Origin: Pegea sp. RAD2-039
Taxonomy: Eukaryota; Chordata; Thaliacea; Salpida; Salpidae
NCBI GenBank assembly: GCA_034620365.1
Contig: JAQGEQ010000192.1
Span: 4,335,001-4,399,000, forward strand
Length of the DNA stretch: 64,000 nucleotides
Direction: 5' to 3'
Below are positions 52,701 through 64,000 of this stretch, piece after piece. The notes under the pieces are model-generated. The model worked only from the letters and a program-made list of their open reading frames with translations. It was not told the DNA's origin and searched no databases. A program made the translations under genes and the position numbers. Each line of letters begins with the position of its first letter. Position 1 is the stretch's first letter.

Positions 52701-54046
52701 CTTCATTATCAAAATCTTTATTATTTTGAAACATGGCTCTCTTCTTGCATAGCTCTAGATAGTGTTACAAAAATTAACTATTAATTTAGTTATTTATTTT
52801 TAATTTTTGGCGGACTTGGACTACCTTTGAGATTAAAATACGGCATTCGAACTGTAAAGGGCTGAAGACCTCTGATTTAAATGGAGGCAAAAGTGATCAT
52901 TTTCTTTAGTTTTACGAAAAAATCTTGGGAAACCTAATTTAATTTTATAAATTTGTCGAGCATTTGTAATTAATCTATTTTTAAGGGAAAAAGAAAATAT
53001 ACGAGAAAATATATTTTAATCGGTGTCCAAATTGTCAAATGAGTTCATTATCAAAAAATGTTTATAGCTTCACGTGTTTCTGACTGCAGATGCCATATTT
53101 ACTGTTGAAGCAGTAATTTTTTAGTCAACCCTTTCTTGAGTTTTTGCTTTTAATTCTGTAATAATTCAAAAACTTTTATAAAAAATGAGTTGGTAGAACT
53201 TTTTTATTTCTAGTTTTATTTGGTCGACATTTATGTTTGCAAAGTATTTTTATATTTTAAAAGTTACGTAAACCATAGTTTGTAGTTTTTGTGTAAACTT
53301 TTAGAGAAAAATGTTTATGATAGACATATGTGAGTTTATTTACTTCAAGTATAATTGATAGTATATATTACATTTTTAAGTTATACTTAAAAACGCTACT
53401 ACATAATAGTATCAACAGTTTTATATACTTATTCTAAACCTACAATTTCAAGTCCATAAAAGTATTTTATCCAATTTGAATAATTTATATTATTGTACTT
53501 TTCAAAATTAAGTATTTTGTAGTATTATATACTCATTACTTGTTTTTGAAGATGTAATAACTAGTTCATTTAGCCATTATTGGACTAAGTTTTATTTGCT
53601 TTACAAAATGTCAAATTACTGCATCTTATCAATGTCTAATTCTGACCATCTTGTTTATAAAATATTGTTATAAAAGTATAACTAAGTCATTACATAAAGA
53701 TAGCAACAAACTTTAACCTTGTATAGATCAACTTTATGGTAAGATTACACTTTTAGTCATTTACTTACTATCAATTAAAATTCTCACAATTGTTGTTTTT
53801 TTTTCTTTGATGAAGGTTGAAACAATATGTATATAAAATATGTAATTATAGTTTGTTTTCTTGGGATTCAAAATTATGTTTTTTCAAGTTCTGGTATATA
53901 GACTTTTTTTAAATATTATTTTAAGTTATCATATCATAATTTATAATTTTTTTATAAACCTTAATTCAATAACTTTTAATCTATAATAGTTTTTTTCTAA
54001 TTGGTATTTTTTGCCTAACTTTTTATTTGCCATTTTAAAGTTTCAG
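52701..54046. other. AT-rich region, probable 5' part or intron of the EGF/TM gene
   Basis: The gene at 54047 must have upstream exons, but none could be identified here. Confidence 0.35.
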
Positions 54047-56522
54047 ATATTGCTTATCAAGATGAACTTCTTAAAGAAGTCATGAAACGAGATGTTGAAG
54101 ACGGATCAGTGAGTTTAAATCCTAAACATTTTAATTATTTTTCTTTTTGTCATTCTTTTATTTTAGGGATTTCCATCTGGATTTTTCAACACAAAAACAG
54201 GTATGTATGTTAAATTCAAAATTTGTAGTTATAACTGACTAATAAAGTTTAATATTAGTTTCATCTTTCTGTCAATCAACTGAGTCAAAGACTTGTAAGG
54301 GTTATAATGGAGATGATTGTGTTTGTAGTTGTAATATTGGTTTTTATCAGCATTCTGAAAATAATTGCATTAAAAGTAAGCAACAATTTTGTTCTTTTTG
54401 TCTTATGTATTTTTTAAGGTCTTTTATGAGTTGTAACTATCTTTATAATTATGGTATATCCAAGACTAAGGTGCCTAAAATAATTATATTGATTTTTAGT
54501 CAAGTCCTTCAAAGGTTTGTTGGTGTATTACAAAAACAATTTGACGTTAGTAGAAAAAAAGGCTTCAAAATATGTAAGTGAGATTTAATTACTAAATTCA
54601 CAAATTTGAAAAAATAATTTAAATATTTCAGTTGAAAAAAACTTTTACAAAACTAGAAGGTTTTCAAGAAGTCTCTGTTCTACCCACTAATGTTCAAACA
54701 GAATTATCATTTGATTTAATCTTTGACATGAGGACAAACTTGACAAATTTGGAGTTCTTGAATCAATTTCAAACTCTGGTAAAAAATAATTTCTAAATTT
54801 GTAGATGGTTTTCCACTCATTAATTCTTTCAAAGAACTTCAAGTAAAATGTTTAAATTTTTAGTGCAGGAATCAATCAACTTTTGAAGACTTGCAGATTG
54901 ACTGTAAAGAATCCTTATCACAGTCTTTAAGTAAGTTTTTTTCAGTTTCAATATTTTATTACACTTCACAAAAGACCTTTGAACCTTTTTAACTTTAGTT
55001 TTGATTAGTTTATCTTTTGGTCTAAATATCATTGTAAGCTGATAAATTACTTCAAATTTATTAGAAATTTCTAAATGGTAATCAATGATTGTAGATAGTC
55101 TGAATGAATGTGGAGTAATTTTTGAAAATTTTTGTGACCGCCAAACAACAAGCTGTCACGTGAGCAATGGTGAAGCTTATTGCTTATGCAAAAAGAACTT
55201 TTATAATTCAAAACCTCATTTCACTTCTTGTCAAGGTAAGGTTGGATTCAAATAAAGATTTTTGGTCAAAGAATGTTGCTGCTTTTAGAACAGATCTGTT
55301 CTAGTAGCCGAGATTGTAACTGGCCTTTTGGTGGATGTGACAAAATAAACGAGTTCAACATCTCTAAATGTACTTGTTTTTGGGGATTTACTGGCAACCA
55401 CTGTCATCAAGGTGACCTACAGTGTAACTTGTAAATTTGTTCAGCTATTTTTTGCAGCTACAACATTTATACTTGCTGCTGTACTCAGCTTTGTCATCTT
55501 CTGTATCATTCTGTTTCTTTTGTGTTCTTGTTGCTGCAAAAGGAAAGTAAAAAGAGAAAAATATGAATCACGTGACAATATCGTGAGTTTTTGTTTGATA
55601 AAATACTGTTTGCAAAGTTTTCATCATAAATTATTCTCAACAAAATATGAAGACAACCATATAGCTTTTATTCACATTCTCTGTACAAGTGATGAATAAA
55701 CTCAGAATTGTGAAGAATGAAAAAGGAAAAGTTGAATGAGATGAGTTTTTGTTGATTTGAAGAGTTCTTCAACTTCAAATTCTTTTCATTTCTATTATTT
55801 TCGTTTTTAAGTGTTTTGGGGAATACTGAACATTTTTTGTAAAGTATAGTTCTGCTTAAAAAGTGTCAAAAATGTGTTTCTACTGTTTTATAAAAATACT
55901 TTTTTTTTCTAAATAGTGTTGAGCTTCCAATTTTATTTATTTGAAGTTTCTTCTTTAATTTTGAAGCAGCAATTAAGATAAAAATCTGATTTTTACTTAT
56001 CCTTGTGTGAGACTTTACAATATAATTAGAATATTTGTCAATTTTCAAACTGTTTTTAACTTAAAATTATTTATTTGTTACAAAATGAAGAAATATCCAA
56101 ACAAAAAAAATTACTTGTGAATCAATAATTTGGAAAGTGAATTTGTTGTTATCAGGGAAGCTTTGGCGAGAATCAGATGTCTGAAACTCCGTTTAGTTTC
56201 CCTAATGGACTTCAATTAAGAGCTAAAGTCCCTCAACATAATAGAGTTTGCTTTCCTACATCAGAGACATCTACTGTTGCTTGTGATCCTCCATCTAGTG
56301 TGAGTTGATCAAAAATCCATTGATGATAAAAATCTATTGATGAAAGATCTGTTTTATCTAGGTAAAAGATGATGTGATGAGTAATCCTTATTCTTATACC
56401 AACAAATCGTACATCGGGAACGTGGTACTTATTTCATTTTACAAATTCTTGTTGCTAAATCATTTTTACTACAGAGGCAAGCAAGAATTCAAATAGATTT
56501 GAATCGAGTGGATTATTTTTAA
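54047..56522 (+). CDS. EGF-like, single-pass membrane protein (5' end not found)
   Basis: Twelve phase-consistent exons: 54047-54108, 54167-54200, 54259-54375, 54500-54573, 54632-54778, 54864-54930, 55095-55235, 55289-55411, 55458-55582, 56156-56299, 56362-56421, 56475-56522 (TAA). About 380 residues are covered. Order: a short acidic stretch, a Cys-rich EGF-like module (exon 3, CxC pairs), a ~95-residue spacer between EGF modules whose size and place suggest a SEA domain (tentative), two more EGF-like modules (exons 7 and 8, each with six Cys), a transmembrane helix (TTFILAAVLSFVIFCIILFL) and a CCC-KRK stop-transfer, then a ~115-residue cytoplasmic tail with Tyr residues in SNPYSYTNKSY. That is a type I receptor or adhesion protein; I cannot name it. 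A signal peptide must lie upstream. The Cys cluster at the inner membrane face could be palmitoylated. Confidence 0.78.
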
Positions 56523-58718
56523 ATTGTTGTCTGATTTTAATTATCTTTTTCATGAAATCATTTTTTGCCAATTTAATAGTTTGTCATCTTTATTTTACCT
56601 AAATTGAAATTTTTCGTTTTACTTTTTTACAACAAAAAATCATTTTTTATATCGATTTTTATTCGAATTTTTAGTTTGTTAAATTTATCTAAAAAACATT
56701 TTTCTTGAAATACTTTAAATTATTTGTATTATTCTTCACCTAAAATTCATTCCAGATTAATTTCAATTATATCTGCTCAGTTCCTTAACTTGAAATAAAT
56801 CTCTTTTTCATCGCCTGTCTGCGACTACCAACGTTTAGTGTGACAATTTAACATTTCTAAACTGTTAAACTTCGTATTTTGTATTTGGTTCGACATACGT
56901 GTATAAATCACTTTTTAATAAATTGATCGTAATAAAAAGCAATATTGCAGCAGATTAAGCAAAAAGTTTGCAAACTGTTTCTACTCAATTGTTTCTCACT
57001 ATGGTACATGCAATCCAAATGACTTGGTTACCAGAAACGTCACTACATTTGGGAATTGTTAGTTTATAGCTTCAAACTACTTCGAGGTTAACATTTGAAA
57101 CATACTTTCAAAAAGTATGAGGCCTTCTAAATAAAGTGGATAATTTGATGACTCAGACATATGAGACACATTTTCCATGTTGTAGACTTTGTTCACAAAA
57201 GATAATTTTTTGTATAGTCATAAATCAAAGTCCTTAAATTTTATACTTCAAATTTTAATAGAAAAATCAAAGATTAAGAAAGGGACGTAGAAATTGTGAT
57301 TGGATCAAAAATTTAAGTTTTACAAAAACATAATCTTCTCTTATTATGACGAGTAAGAAATCAAATTTTACTGGCTACTAAACTCATAAAATGTTTCACA
57401 AATTTTAGTTGATAAAGTCATTTATCAGTACAACAGAAAAAATACAAATATAATGTTTGATTTTAGTTTACGACCATAATAAGCATACTTCATATAAATT
57501 CATGAAAAGTTTAAAAAAATGGTAAGAAAGAGAGAAATAACAAACCTTCAACACAAATAACGACCAAATTGTTGGTTCAATCGGCTACGGTGCAGAAAAC
57601 CTTTATTACAAATGCAAAAAAAAATCTTATGTGAAGTCTTCTTTTTTAATAATAAGATTGAACAAATGAAAAAATACGAATAGTAATAGAAATATAATTT
57701 TTCTGTGGATCATAAGCAAATTTTCCGACTTATTTGGCAGTTTGCAGTTATTTCTCTAAAGTCAAGTGATTACTTTAACGGACTTTAAGTGGAACATCTC
57801 ACACAAAAGCAAGCGCTGAGACCACTTCTATAAATTTATTTCATTGGAGACTTTCTTAATATTTCATAGCTGTGCATCTTGTGTTTTCAGTTTTAATAAA
57901 ATTATATTCCTAGTTAAAAGTTTTTTATCATTTCAATTCTGATTTAAACTTTTAAATCAGCCTTTTGAATGAAAAGTTTGTCAAATTTGTGGATTATATT
58001 TCTAATTTAAGTCTATAAAGTTCATGATGCAAGTTATAACTGATGGTATGTTCAACTAATTTTCCACAATCACTACATCTGAAACACTGGTGGTGTAAAC
58101 CTGAGTTGTTCTTATTGTTAGTTACAAAGTTTGTGGCAAAATTGTTTTTTTGTTTCACATCAAAATACTGTTTGCATAAAAATACAACAGCTGCAAATAC
58201 TTTTGAGGTTAAATGAAAAACTTATTTTGTACAAAAAATATCACTTTAACATTTGAAATCAGATTTCTTATTTCCTTTTTAAAACAATTTTACTACTTTG
58301 TTGAAGTCTTTTGAAGTACGTTAAAAGATTAAAATACATTTACTAAAAACTACTTTTTCTTGCTGATCGTAGAATCAACTAATAAGAGTTTAAGCAAGCA
58401 CCTAAACACTACATGTTCAAAGTTGAAAATAACAACTTAAAAATAAATCTATAGAGCTAAACACCATTTTAGTTACATAAACTTTTTCTTTCAACCCAAA
58501 TGTTTACCTGTTTGTAATTTAGTGATTCTTATAGTCAGTTTTTTCTCTTTATTTTGTTTTTTCTTTTTTCAGCATCTACAAAGACTAATTATAAACTTTC
58601 TTAAACATTTCATCAATTAGCAGCTGACATCTATTTTGTCAGTCATCTATCATTATCATCTTTAACATCGAAACAATGTATATCTCCTTTGTAACTTCAT
58701 ATCTCAATTCTTTTTTAT
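56523..58718. other. AT-rich spacer
   Basis: 3' flank of the EGF/TM gene. No long frame, exon or clear repeat seen. Confidence 0.5.
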
Positions 58719-59170
58719 TTATTCATTTATTTTAATGAATGCAAAGGAGGGTGCCTGAAGAGAGCACCTCCCACTAACACACATTCTCAAAATAACATAT
58801 ATTAAGTTAGAAATATAGAAAGCAAAATATGTAACTCCTGGCATTTCAATAGTCCTCAAAGCATATAACAGTGAACAATTACATAGAATGTTAAATATAC
58901 AAAAGGGAAAAAAAATCACAATTTATAAATGGCAGGGTTGGCAATATTATATCGGTTCAACTTCTGCTAAAATTTGCAACGTACCAGGTGATATGGGCTT
59001 ATTAAGATGCAGTGTATGTTGTCTGAGTTGATATAGCTTGAGAGAAGGACTAATGGAAAAGAAAGCATCGAATTGAAGGTCAACAAAATTGTGGATAATT
59101 TTAAAAATAAGAATTAAGTCGTATTTAATCAGTCGAATTTCCAAAGTATCCAAATTTAAGAAGCCAAGAC
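58719..59170 (-). mobile_element. CR1-like LINE, RT C terminus and 3' end
   Basis: A minus-strand frame (59153-58947) begins LDTLEIRLIKYDLILIFKII and continues with VDLQFDAFFSISPS, the typical last part of CR1/Jockey-type reverse transcriptases. It is followed by a 3' UTR shared with 43011-43350, ending in AAATAAATA-type repeats. Truncated at its 5' end. Confidence 0.78.
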
Positions 59171-59955
59171 GATGTTTATAAATATCGTATTTAATAATTA
59201 TTTTTCTGCATACCGATCTCCTAAATATTCTGAATAATTATATATGATATTATTTGTGGGAATGTTTTTTAGCGAGAAGTGATCTTTTTAGAACCTTCCT
59301 TTGCGTTTATTGTGATAAATTGATAAAAAATATTTTAACAAAATACTTTTCTTATATTAATATTCTCATTAAAAAATAGTCCAAAAATGTGCAAAGTCAG
59401 CTAAGTTTTAGAAATCCAGAATTAGCATTAAGCTTATTATAATTAGTCTTGTTTCTATCAGTCTTAAATTATGACATTAAAAAATTTTTCTATATTTTTA
59501 TATTCTATAAAAATCATTTTGTTCTTAAGTTTAGTATACAAAAATTTAAACATTGATTTTTTTATTTTTTTTTATTCTATATTAATAATATTTTTTATTC
59601 CTTTAATAATTTGATTATTACTTTGTATAAAATAAAAGCAATTTAAGCAATTAATTTCATTAATGTTGAATACTGACTTTTCAGTATTTCAGTTGTTCAT
59701 ATATTGTTTTCATTATTTTGTTTTGTGTGGTTATGTTTATGTTTGAATTGTTAAAATTTATTTTCAAACTACTTGTTTAGTAGGACAATTGTTTTTTTGA
59801 CTATATGTGAAATTTTGGTTACTCTAAATCAATATTATGTTAATCACTTATGACTATTGTTTTAAATTTATCTTAGTAACATGTCTTATGATTGTTTAAA
59901 GTATTAATTTGATTGATATTTTTACAATAGGTCTAGTTAAGTTGACTTTTTAAAA
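59171..59955. other. AT-rich 5' flank of TSC1
   Basis: Presumed promoter and leader of hamartin. A tag|gtctag context near 59930-59935 suggests a possible splice acceptor shortly before the ATG. Nothing else seen. Confidence 0.35.
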
Positions 59956-62900
59956 ATGCCTTGGAGGACAGGAAGTATTCAAGAAGTTCATCATATCTTT
60001 AAAAGTGGTAATCGTAAAAATATTGAAAAAACGTTGGCATTATTTCAAGAAAAATTAATTTCTGATGATGAACCAACTTTAATTAGCTTCTTGGTGGACT
60101 TTTATATAGATTCTGCAAATGTTCAAATCCGTAACTTATTTATCATAGTTAAAAGACAACAAGCAAAGGTACCTAAAAGCAATGATATTAAATAAACAAA
60201 ATAAAAAGTATTGTGAAGATCTGATAAAACATTGTTGTTAATTTATCATGTGACATTGAAGTTAAACATTATATCATTTTTGTTGTTCAAAGAATTTGTT
60301 TAACAGGATCTACTTAGTAGAACTGATGAATACATGCAAAAGGCATCTACAAGACTAAAAGCAATCAGTTTGTTTGGATTTATTGTGCGTAAAGAGCCCA
60401 ACTGGATTTTTGAGATTATACCTTCAAAAACTGTGTTTCATACATTGCTGAAGTGTTTACAGGTGGAATATTGTTCATCCTTATCATTAGTATTAACATT
60501 GTTTGATCTATTTATAGGAAGATACAGATTTGTCTACAATAACTGCTGCGTTATATGTCCTTGTTACTTTTATGCCAAAGGTGGCAAGTCAGCTAACTGA
60601 CTACCTTCAAACTCTCTGTAAGATTTTCTTTCGACTCGTGTCCTGGAATACCATCAAACCTGGCAAGTTACTCTGGAATCCAAAAGCCTTTATCAAGCTT
60701 TCTTTGTTTAACAGAAGGAGCTAATGATGTCAACCTGATGCATTTAAATGCTGCTGTTTATGCTTTATTTATAACTTTATATGGAATGTTTCCTTGTCAT
60801 TTTGTCAAAGGTTTAAAAGAAGTATATAAGGCATATTGGGCTCAAATGAAAAAACCTAAAGGTCTGTATTCAAATGATGAAAAATTTTGATTGTTAGTTT
60901 AAAGGAAGCATTGTTTAAAAAAGGCTCACGCAACTTCAAAGATAAGATGAGATTGTTTGAAAACAGCATCCAACCATTGTTAGATCAAGTGAGATTTAAT
61001 CCTTGTATAATCACTGAAACTCTGGAAGGTGAAACATCTCCAGAAAAGTGAGTTTTGATTATTTCTGTTTAAATTAAATATAAAATTTGATGTTTTGAAA
61101 TACTCTAATTTATATTTGTGTAAAGAATCATTCTTTATTAAGATTTATTTTCAGATGGAAGAAACTAGAGAGTCATGACATAATTGCTAATATTAGAAAA
61201 TTGTCATTAGATGTAAATGAAAATACTTACTACAAAGGTTTGTTGTGAAAAAATAAACGGAAAATTAGCTTGATGCATTTTCAGAAAACGTCTTCACCAA
61301 TCCTCAAAACACATCGAGAAATTTACTTACATTAGATGAGAAACTCAATTTGTATCAATTAGATAAACTTAACCTGGTTTGTCAAACTTCTTATTAGCTC
61401 TTGTTACAACTCATCTAAGAACTTTATTCTATGCAGCCTGCTGTTGAAGATTGTTTGAATGACTCAGAAAACAGTGGGTTTATTCCTAACAGGTGAGCTT
61501 TTATTTTTTGTTTCTTTTTTAAAAATTGCTCATCCAACTTAAAAATACAGCTTCATAAATGTTATATAATTGAATAATAAATTTGTTTTCATTTGCTACC
61601 AACTAATAATTATTTGAAGAAAAACATTTATGAGTATTTAAAGCAGCTTTTATTTCAATTCATGCAAGTTACTATCAATTTTCATTTCTATAAATTTTCT
61701 TTCCTAGTTTCTTGATGAATTTCTATGTAATCTTTTTTAAGCATTACTTAGAGCCATCAAAACAAATCGAGTTTAGAAATACAAACTAGTGTATACTTGC
61801 TAGAATAATTGAAGCTTGATTTTACGTCTAGCTTAACGCATGAAGAAATCTGTTCTTATTAAATATCTCTAATTAAGCTGCTGCAATTGATGAAGATTGA
61901 TGTTTGTTTTAGCATGAATGTGCTTCACAGAATAAGTTGTTACGAATGATGAAACATCTGAAATGATGTTTTAATCTTCTTTCTTGTTGTAGACCTCATC
62001 AAACTGCATCCAGCTCTTCCACTCCTCTTTTTAACACAATTCGTTTCTTCTCACCAAAGTTAGACTTTTAAATTGCTTCTAATAAATTTCATTTTCTTTT
62101 CAAGCTTATAATTTTTCACCAAAATTACCATTTCAGCTGTTCTCCTCTGCCTGGTGGCAATGAAGTTAACTTGCTGGATTCCAAAGTCAGTTTGTAGCAT
62201 CAACCATCCTTTATGTTTGAATTTATCTATTTTATAGCAACCGCCAATTCAACGGGACACTTGCATGGAGCTCAATATGGATGCTGTTACTCCAAATAGT
62301 AATTACCTGCTTCTCTTCTTCAGTTTTTACAGTTATGTTCTTGTTTGCAGAAAACAAATATGAAGAGATGAAAATTCGAGAAAAAAAGGTGAAGTAGACA
62401 GTAACTAACTTTTTAATTATTTACTTTTTTTCTTAATATTTGCAGCAGCCAGCTAACTACTTAGATGATTATCTTTTTTGTGAGATTATTGATGAACTAA
62501 AAGATTCTGGAGAAATGATAAAGAGCTTTCAACGAGATAGTTGTTCTTCTCAGCAAGTTGAGTATTCTCCTGGTCAGATCAAAGACCTCTACATGAAATT
62601 GATGACGGATACTTACTTGAAGAACAGCGACAAGTAAAATAAAATTCAATTTGCAATTTTAAGTTTAAGTAAATATTTTTTTATCTTTTTATCCATCTGT
62701 TTCTGCTCTCATGTTTCAAGTTCAATTGTCAAACTGAATTGAGTACAAAACCCATCTTACACAACATCATATTCAGAAACAACTTTTCAAATGATAAAGA
62801 AGCTGAGTGGAGATTTTCAGATTCGTCTAACAGTCAGACACAACAGAACATCAACAAACAAAGCAGTGTTAGCGAGAGTTTGCGCTTGCAGATCTTGCAA

Positions 62901-64000
62901 TCTCATTTCTCCATGTTGTATGAACGAAGCAAGCGCGAAGAACAAGCTGCTCGTGTTCGCAAATACGCTCGCCTCTTACGTGAGTCTCAGAAGAGTGAAG
63001 AACAAGCCACTGGGATGGTAAGTTTCTTCATTCATTCAATCAATTTGTAAAGAAGATCTTGTTGCAGCGATTTCAGATAAAAGCTTTGCAAGATCAAGTA
63101 GAGAGTTATGTGAAGACGATTCAAATTCTTAAAACGCAAGTTTGTATCTCTGATTTTTCCTTAATCGGATGTTAAATGTTTACTTCTCAGTATAAAGAGT
63201 CCTGTGATTTGAGTGACGATAAAGAAAAAAACCTGAAAACACAAATAACTGAATATGATAAAAATCTGAAGATCTCTGAGAAGTCCAAAGATCTTTTGAT
63301 GCAAGGTATCTTTTTTCAGGTCATCTTTTCTCAAATTTTGTGACACAAAATAATTATAGAAAATAAAAAATTGCGAAAAGAAAATGAAGAGTTGAAGAAG
63401 AATGTCTCTGAGGTAAATCATCGGCTGTTTGATCTCGAGAAGCAAGCATGCGCTGAAAGAGTAAATCGGAAAGATGTTGCCGAATATGAAAAGAAGGTAA
63501 CTTGTGATCTTATTAAGATCTTCATCTCATCTCTTATATTTTAGCTCAAGCAGATACGAGTACAGATGTTAAACATGAAGATAGAAAATAGAGAACTTTT
63601 GAATGAAAAGGAAGTTTATATTTCTAACTCAGCTGCTAAATTACAAGAAGCACGAGCTCTTATTGCTTCCTATGAAAAGAAATGTTCAGTTGAAACCAGG
63701 TTCTTTATATCTGTTTCGATCTCTGCCTTTATTCATCAATTTGTTTTATAGAAGTGAAGAAAATTCTCAAAAAGAAATAAAAAATCTTCAAGTGAAGCTA
63801 AAATTTAAAGATGAAATTATTGAGAAGCAAAAAAATGAGTTGACAGATGTAAGAGAGATTGCCAGGTTTGTCACTCCTCAAAAAAGGGGGTCCGTTTTAT
63901 TTGTTCGATTTCAGTTCACAGAACAAATCTCTTTGTGAAAAGATGGAAGCTTATAGAAAAGTCTACGAACGTTTAGAGTTGGAACTGATGAAAGTCTCTC
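59956..64000 (+). CDS. TSC1: Hamartin (TSC1), runs past the window end
   Basis: Hamartin stabilises tuberin (TSC2) in the Rheb-GAP complex that restrains TORC1. In-phase exons: 59956-60168, 60307-60462, 60518-60662, 60715-60861, 60909-61047, 61155-61237, 61285-61376, 61437-61492, 61993-62058, 62137-62185, 62238-62298, 62351-62388, 62446-62633, 62744-63017, then several coiled-coil exons from 63068 on. The N-terminal helical-repeat core aligns with animal TSC1: LVDFYID, KASTRLKAISLFG, RLVSWNTIKPG, the diagnostic AAVYALFITLYGMFPCHFV, and KWKKLESHDI. The middle is a short Ser/Thr/Pro linker, much shorter than in vertebrates. From exon 14 a long coiled coil begins (LYERSKREEQAARVRKYARLL), matching the LLYERFKRQQHA region of human TSC1 that binds TSC2. 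Human hamartin has 1164 residues; the C-terminal part is beyond 64000. Introns are mostly ~45-150 nt; intron 3 (60663-60714) has a GC donor. Confidence 0.92.
60663..60714 (+). other. 52-nt GC-AG intron of TSC1
   Basis: Donor ctg|gcaagt and acceptor acag. Reading through instead inserts foreign residues and a stop shortly after, whereas splicing restores the conserved KPG...VNLMHLNAAVYALF join. The GC donor is otherwise a perfect consensus. Confidence 0.8.

Overview
The window is nuclear DNA of an AT-rich invertebrate animal. Every large gene is split by introns, many only about 45-60 nt long (GT-AG, with two GC-AG cases). The gene set is purely metazoan: CYP2-type P450, Hv1 proton channel, ERK5, MKK3/6, BLTP2/Hobbit, TFIIS, a LOTUS/Tudor germ-plasm-type protein, an EGF receptor-like membrane protein and hamartin. 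The sequence alone does not fix the phylum. There are no prokaryotic features, rRNA or recognisable functional tRNA genes.

Layout. (1) 1-1001, plus strand: the last five exons of a cytochrome P450. (2) 2058-39651, minus strand: an unrecognised PLDLS-ending protein (2058-3224), the voltage-gated proton channel (9742-11359), ERK5/MAPK7 (14425-19398), MKK3/6 (24259-27725) and the giant bridge-like lipid-transfer protein BLTP2 (29506-39651). (3) 43544-64000, plus strand: TFIIS (43544-45527), a single-exon LOTUS/Tudor protein (48756-51440), an EGF/TM protein (54047-56522, 5' end not found) and TSC1/hamartin (59956 to beyond the window). BLTP2 and TFIIS diverge from a 3.9 kb AT-rich spacer. I rebuilt the Hv1, ERK5, MKK3/6, TFIIS, P450, EGF and most TSC1 exons by hand, and the splice phases close without frameshift.

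Mobile DNA is all decayed. It comprises RTE/BovB-like LINE fragments (11.84-13.06, 18.11-18.27, 46.78-47.58 kb), tRNA-headed SINE-like copies (13.1-13.7, 18.3-18.6 kb) and CR1-like LINE pieces (43.0-43.35, 52.15-52.7, 58.72-59.17 kb).

The most unusual signal is in BLTP2. From 29371 to 38107 the gene body holds roughly 60 copies of the perfect CRE palindrome TGACGTCA, in both exons and introns, on a visibly more GC- and CpG-rich background. I saw only two copies in the other 55 kb. The block starts and stops abruptly; the first five exons of the same gene lie outside it and are AT-rich like their surroundings. Within it, one intron is a 13-unit tandem array that begins exactly at its own 5' splice site. 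Other points: a natural Asp-to-Glu change at the Hv1 selectivity position, and an ERK5/MKK3-6/BLTP2 cluster whose human counterparts, from memory, also share one chromosome (17).

Functionally, ERK5 and MKK3/6 belong to separate MAPK branches, BLTP2 works at membrane contact sites and TSC1 restrains TORC1. Nothing suggests co-regulation beyond linkage.
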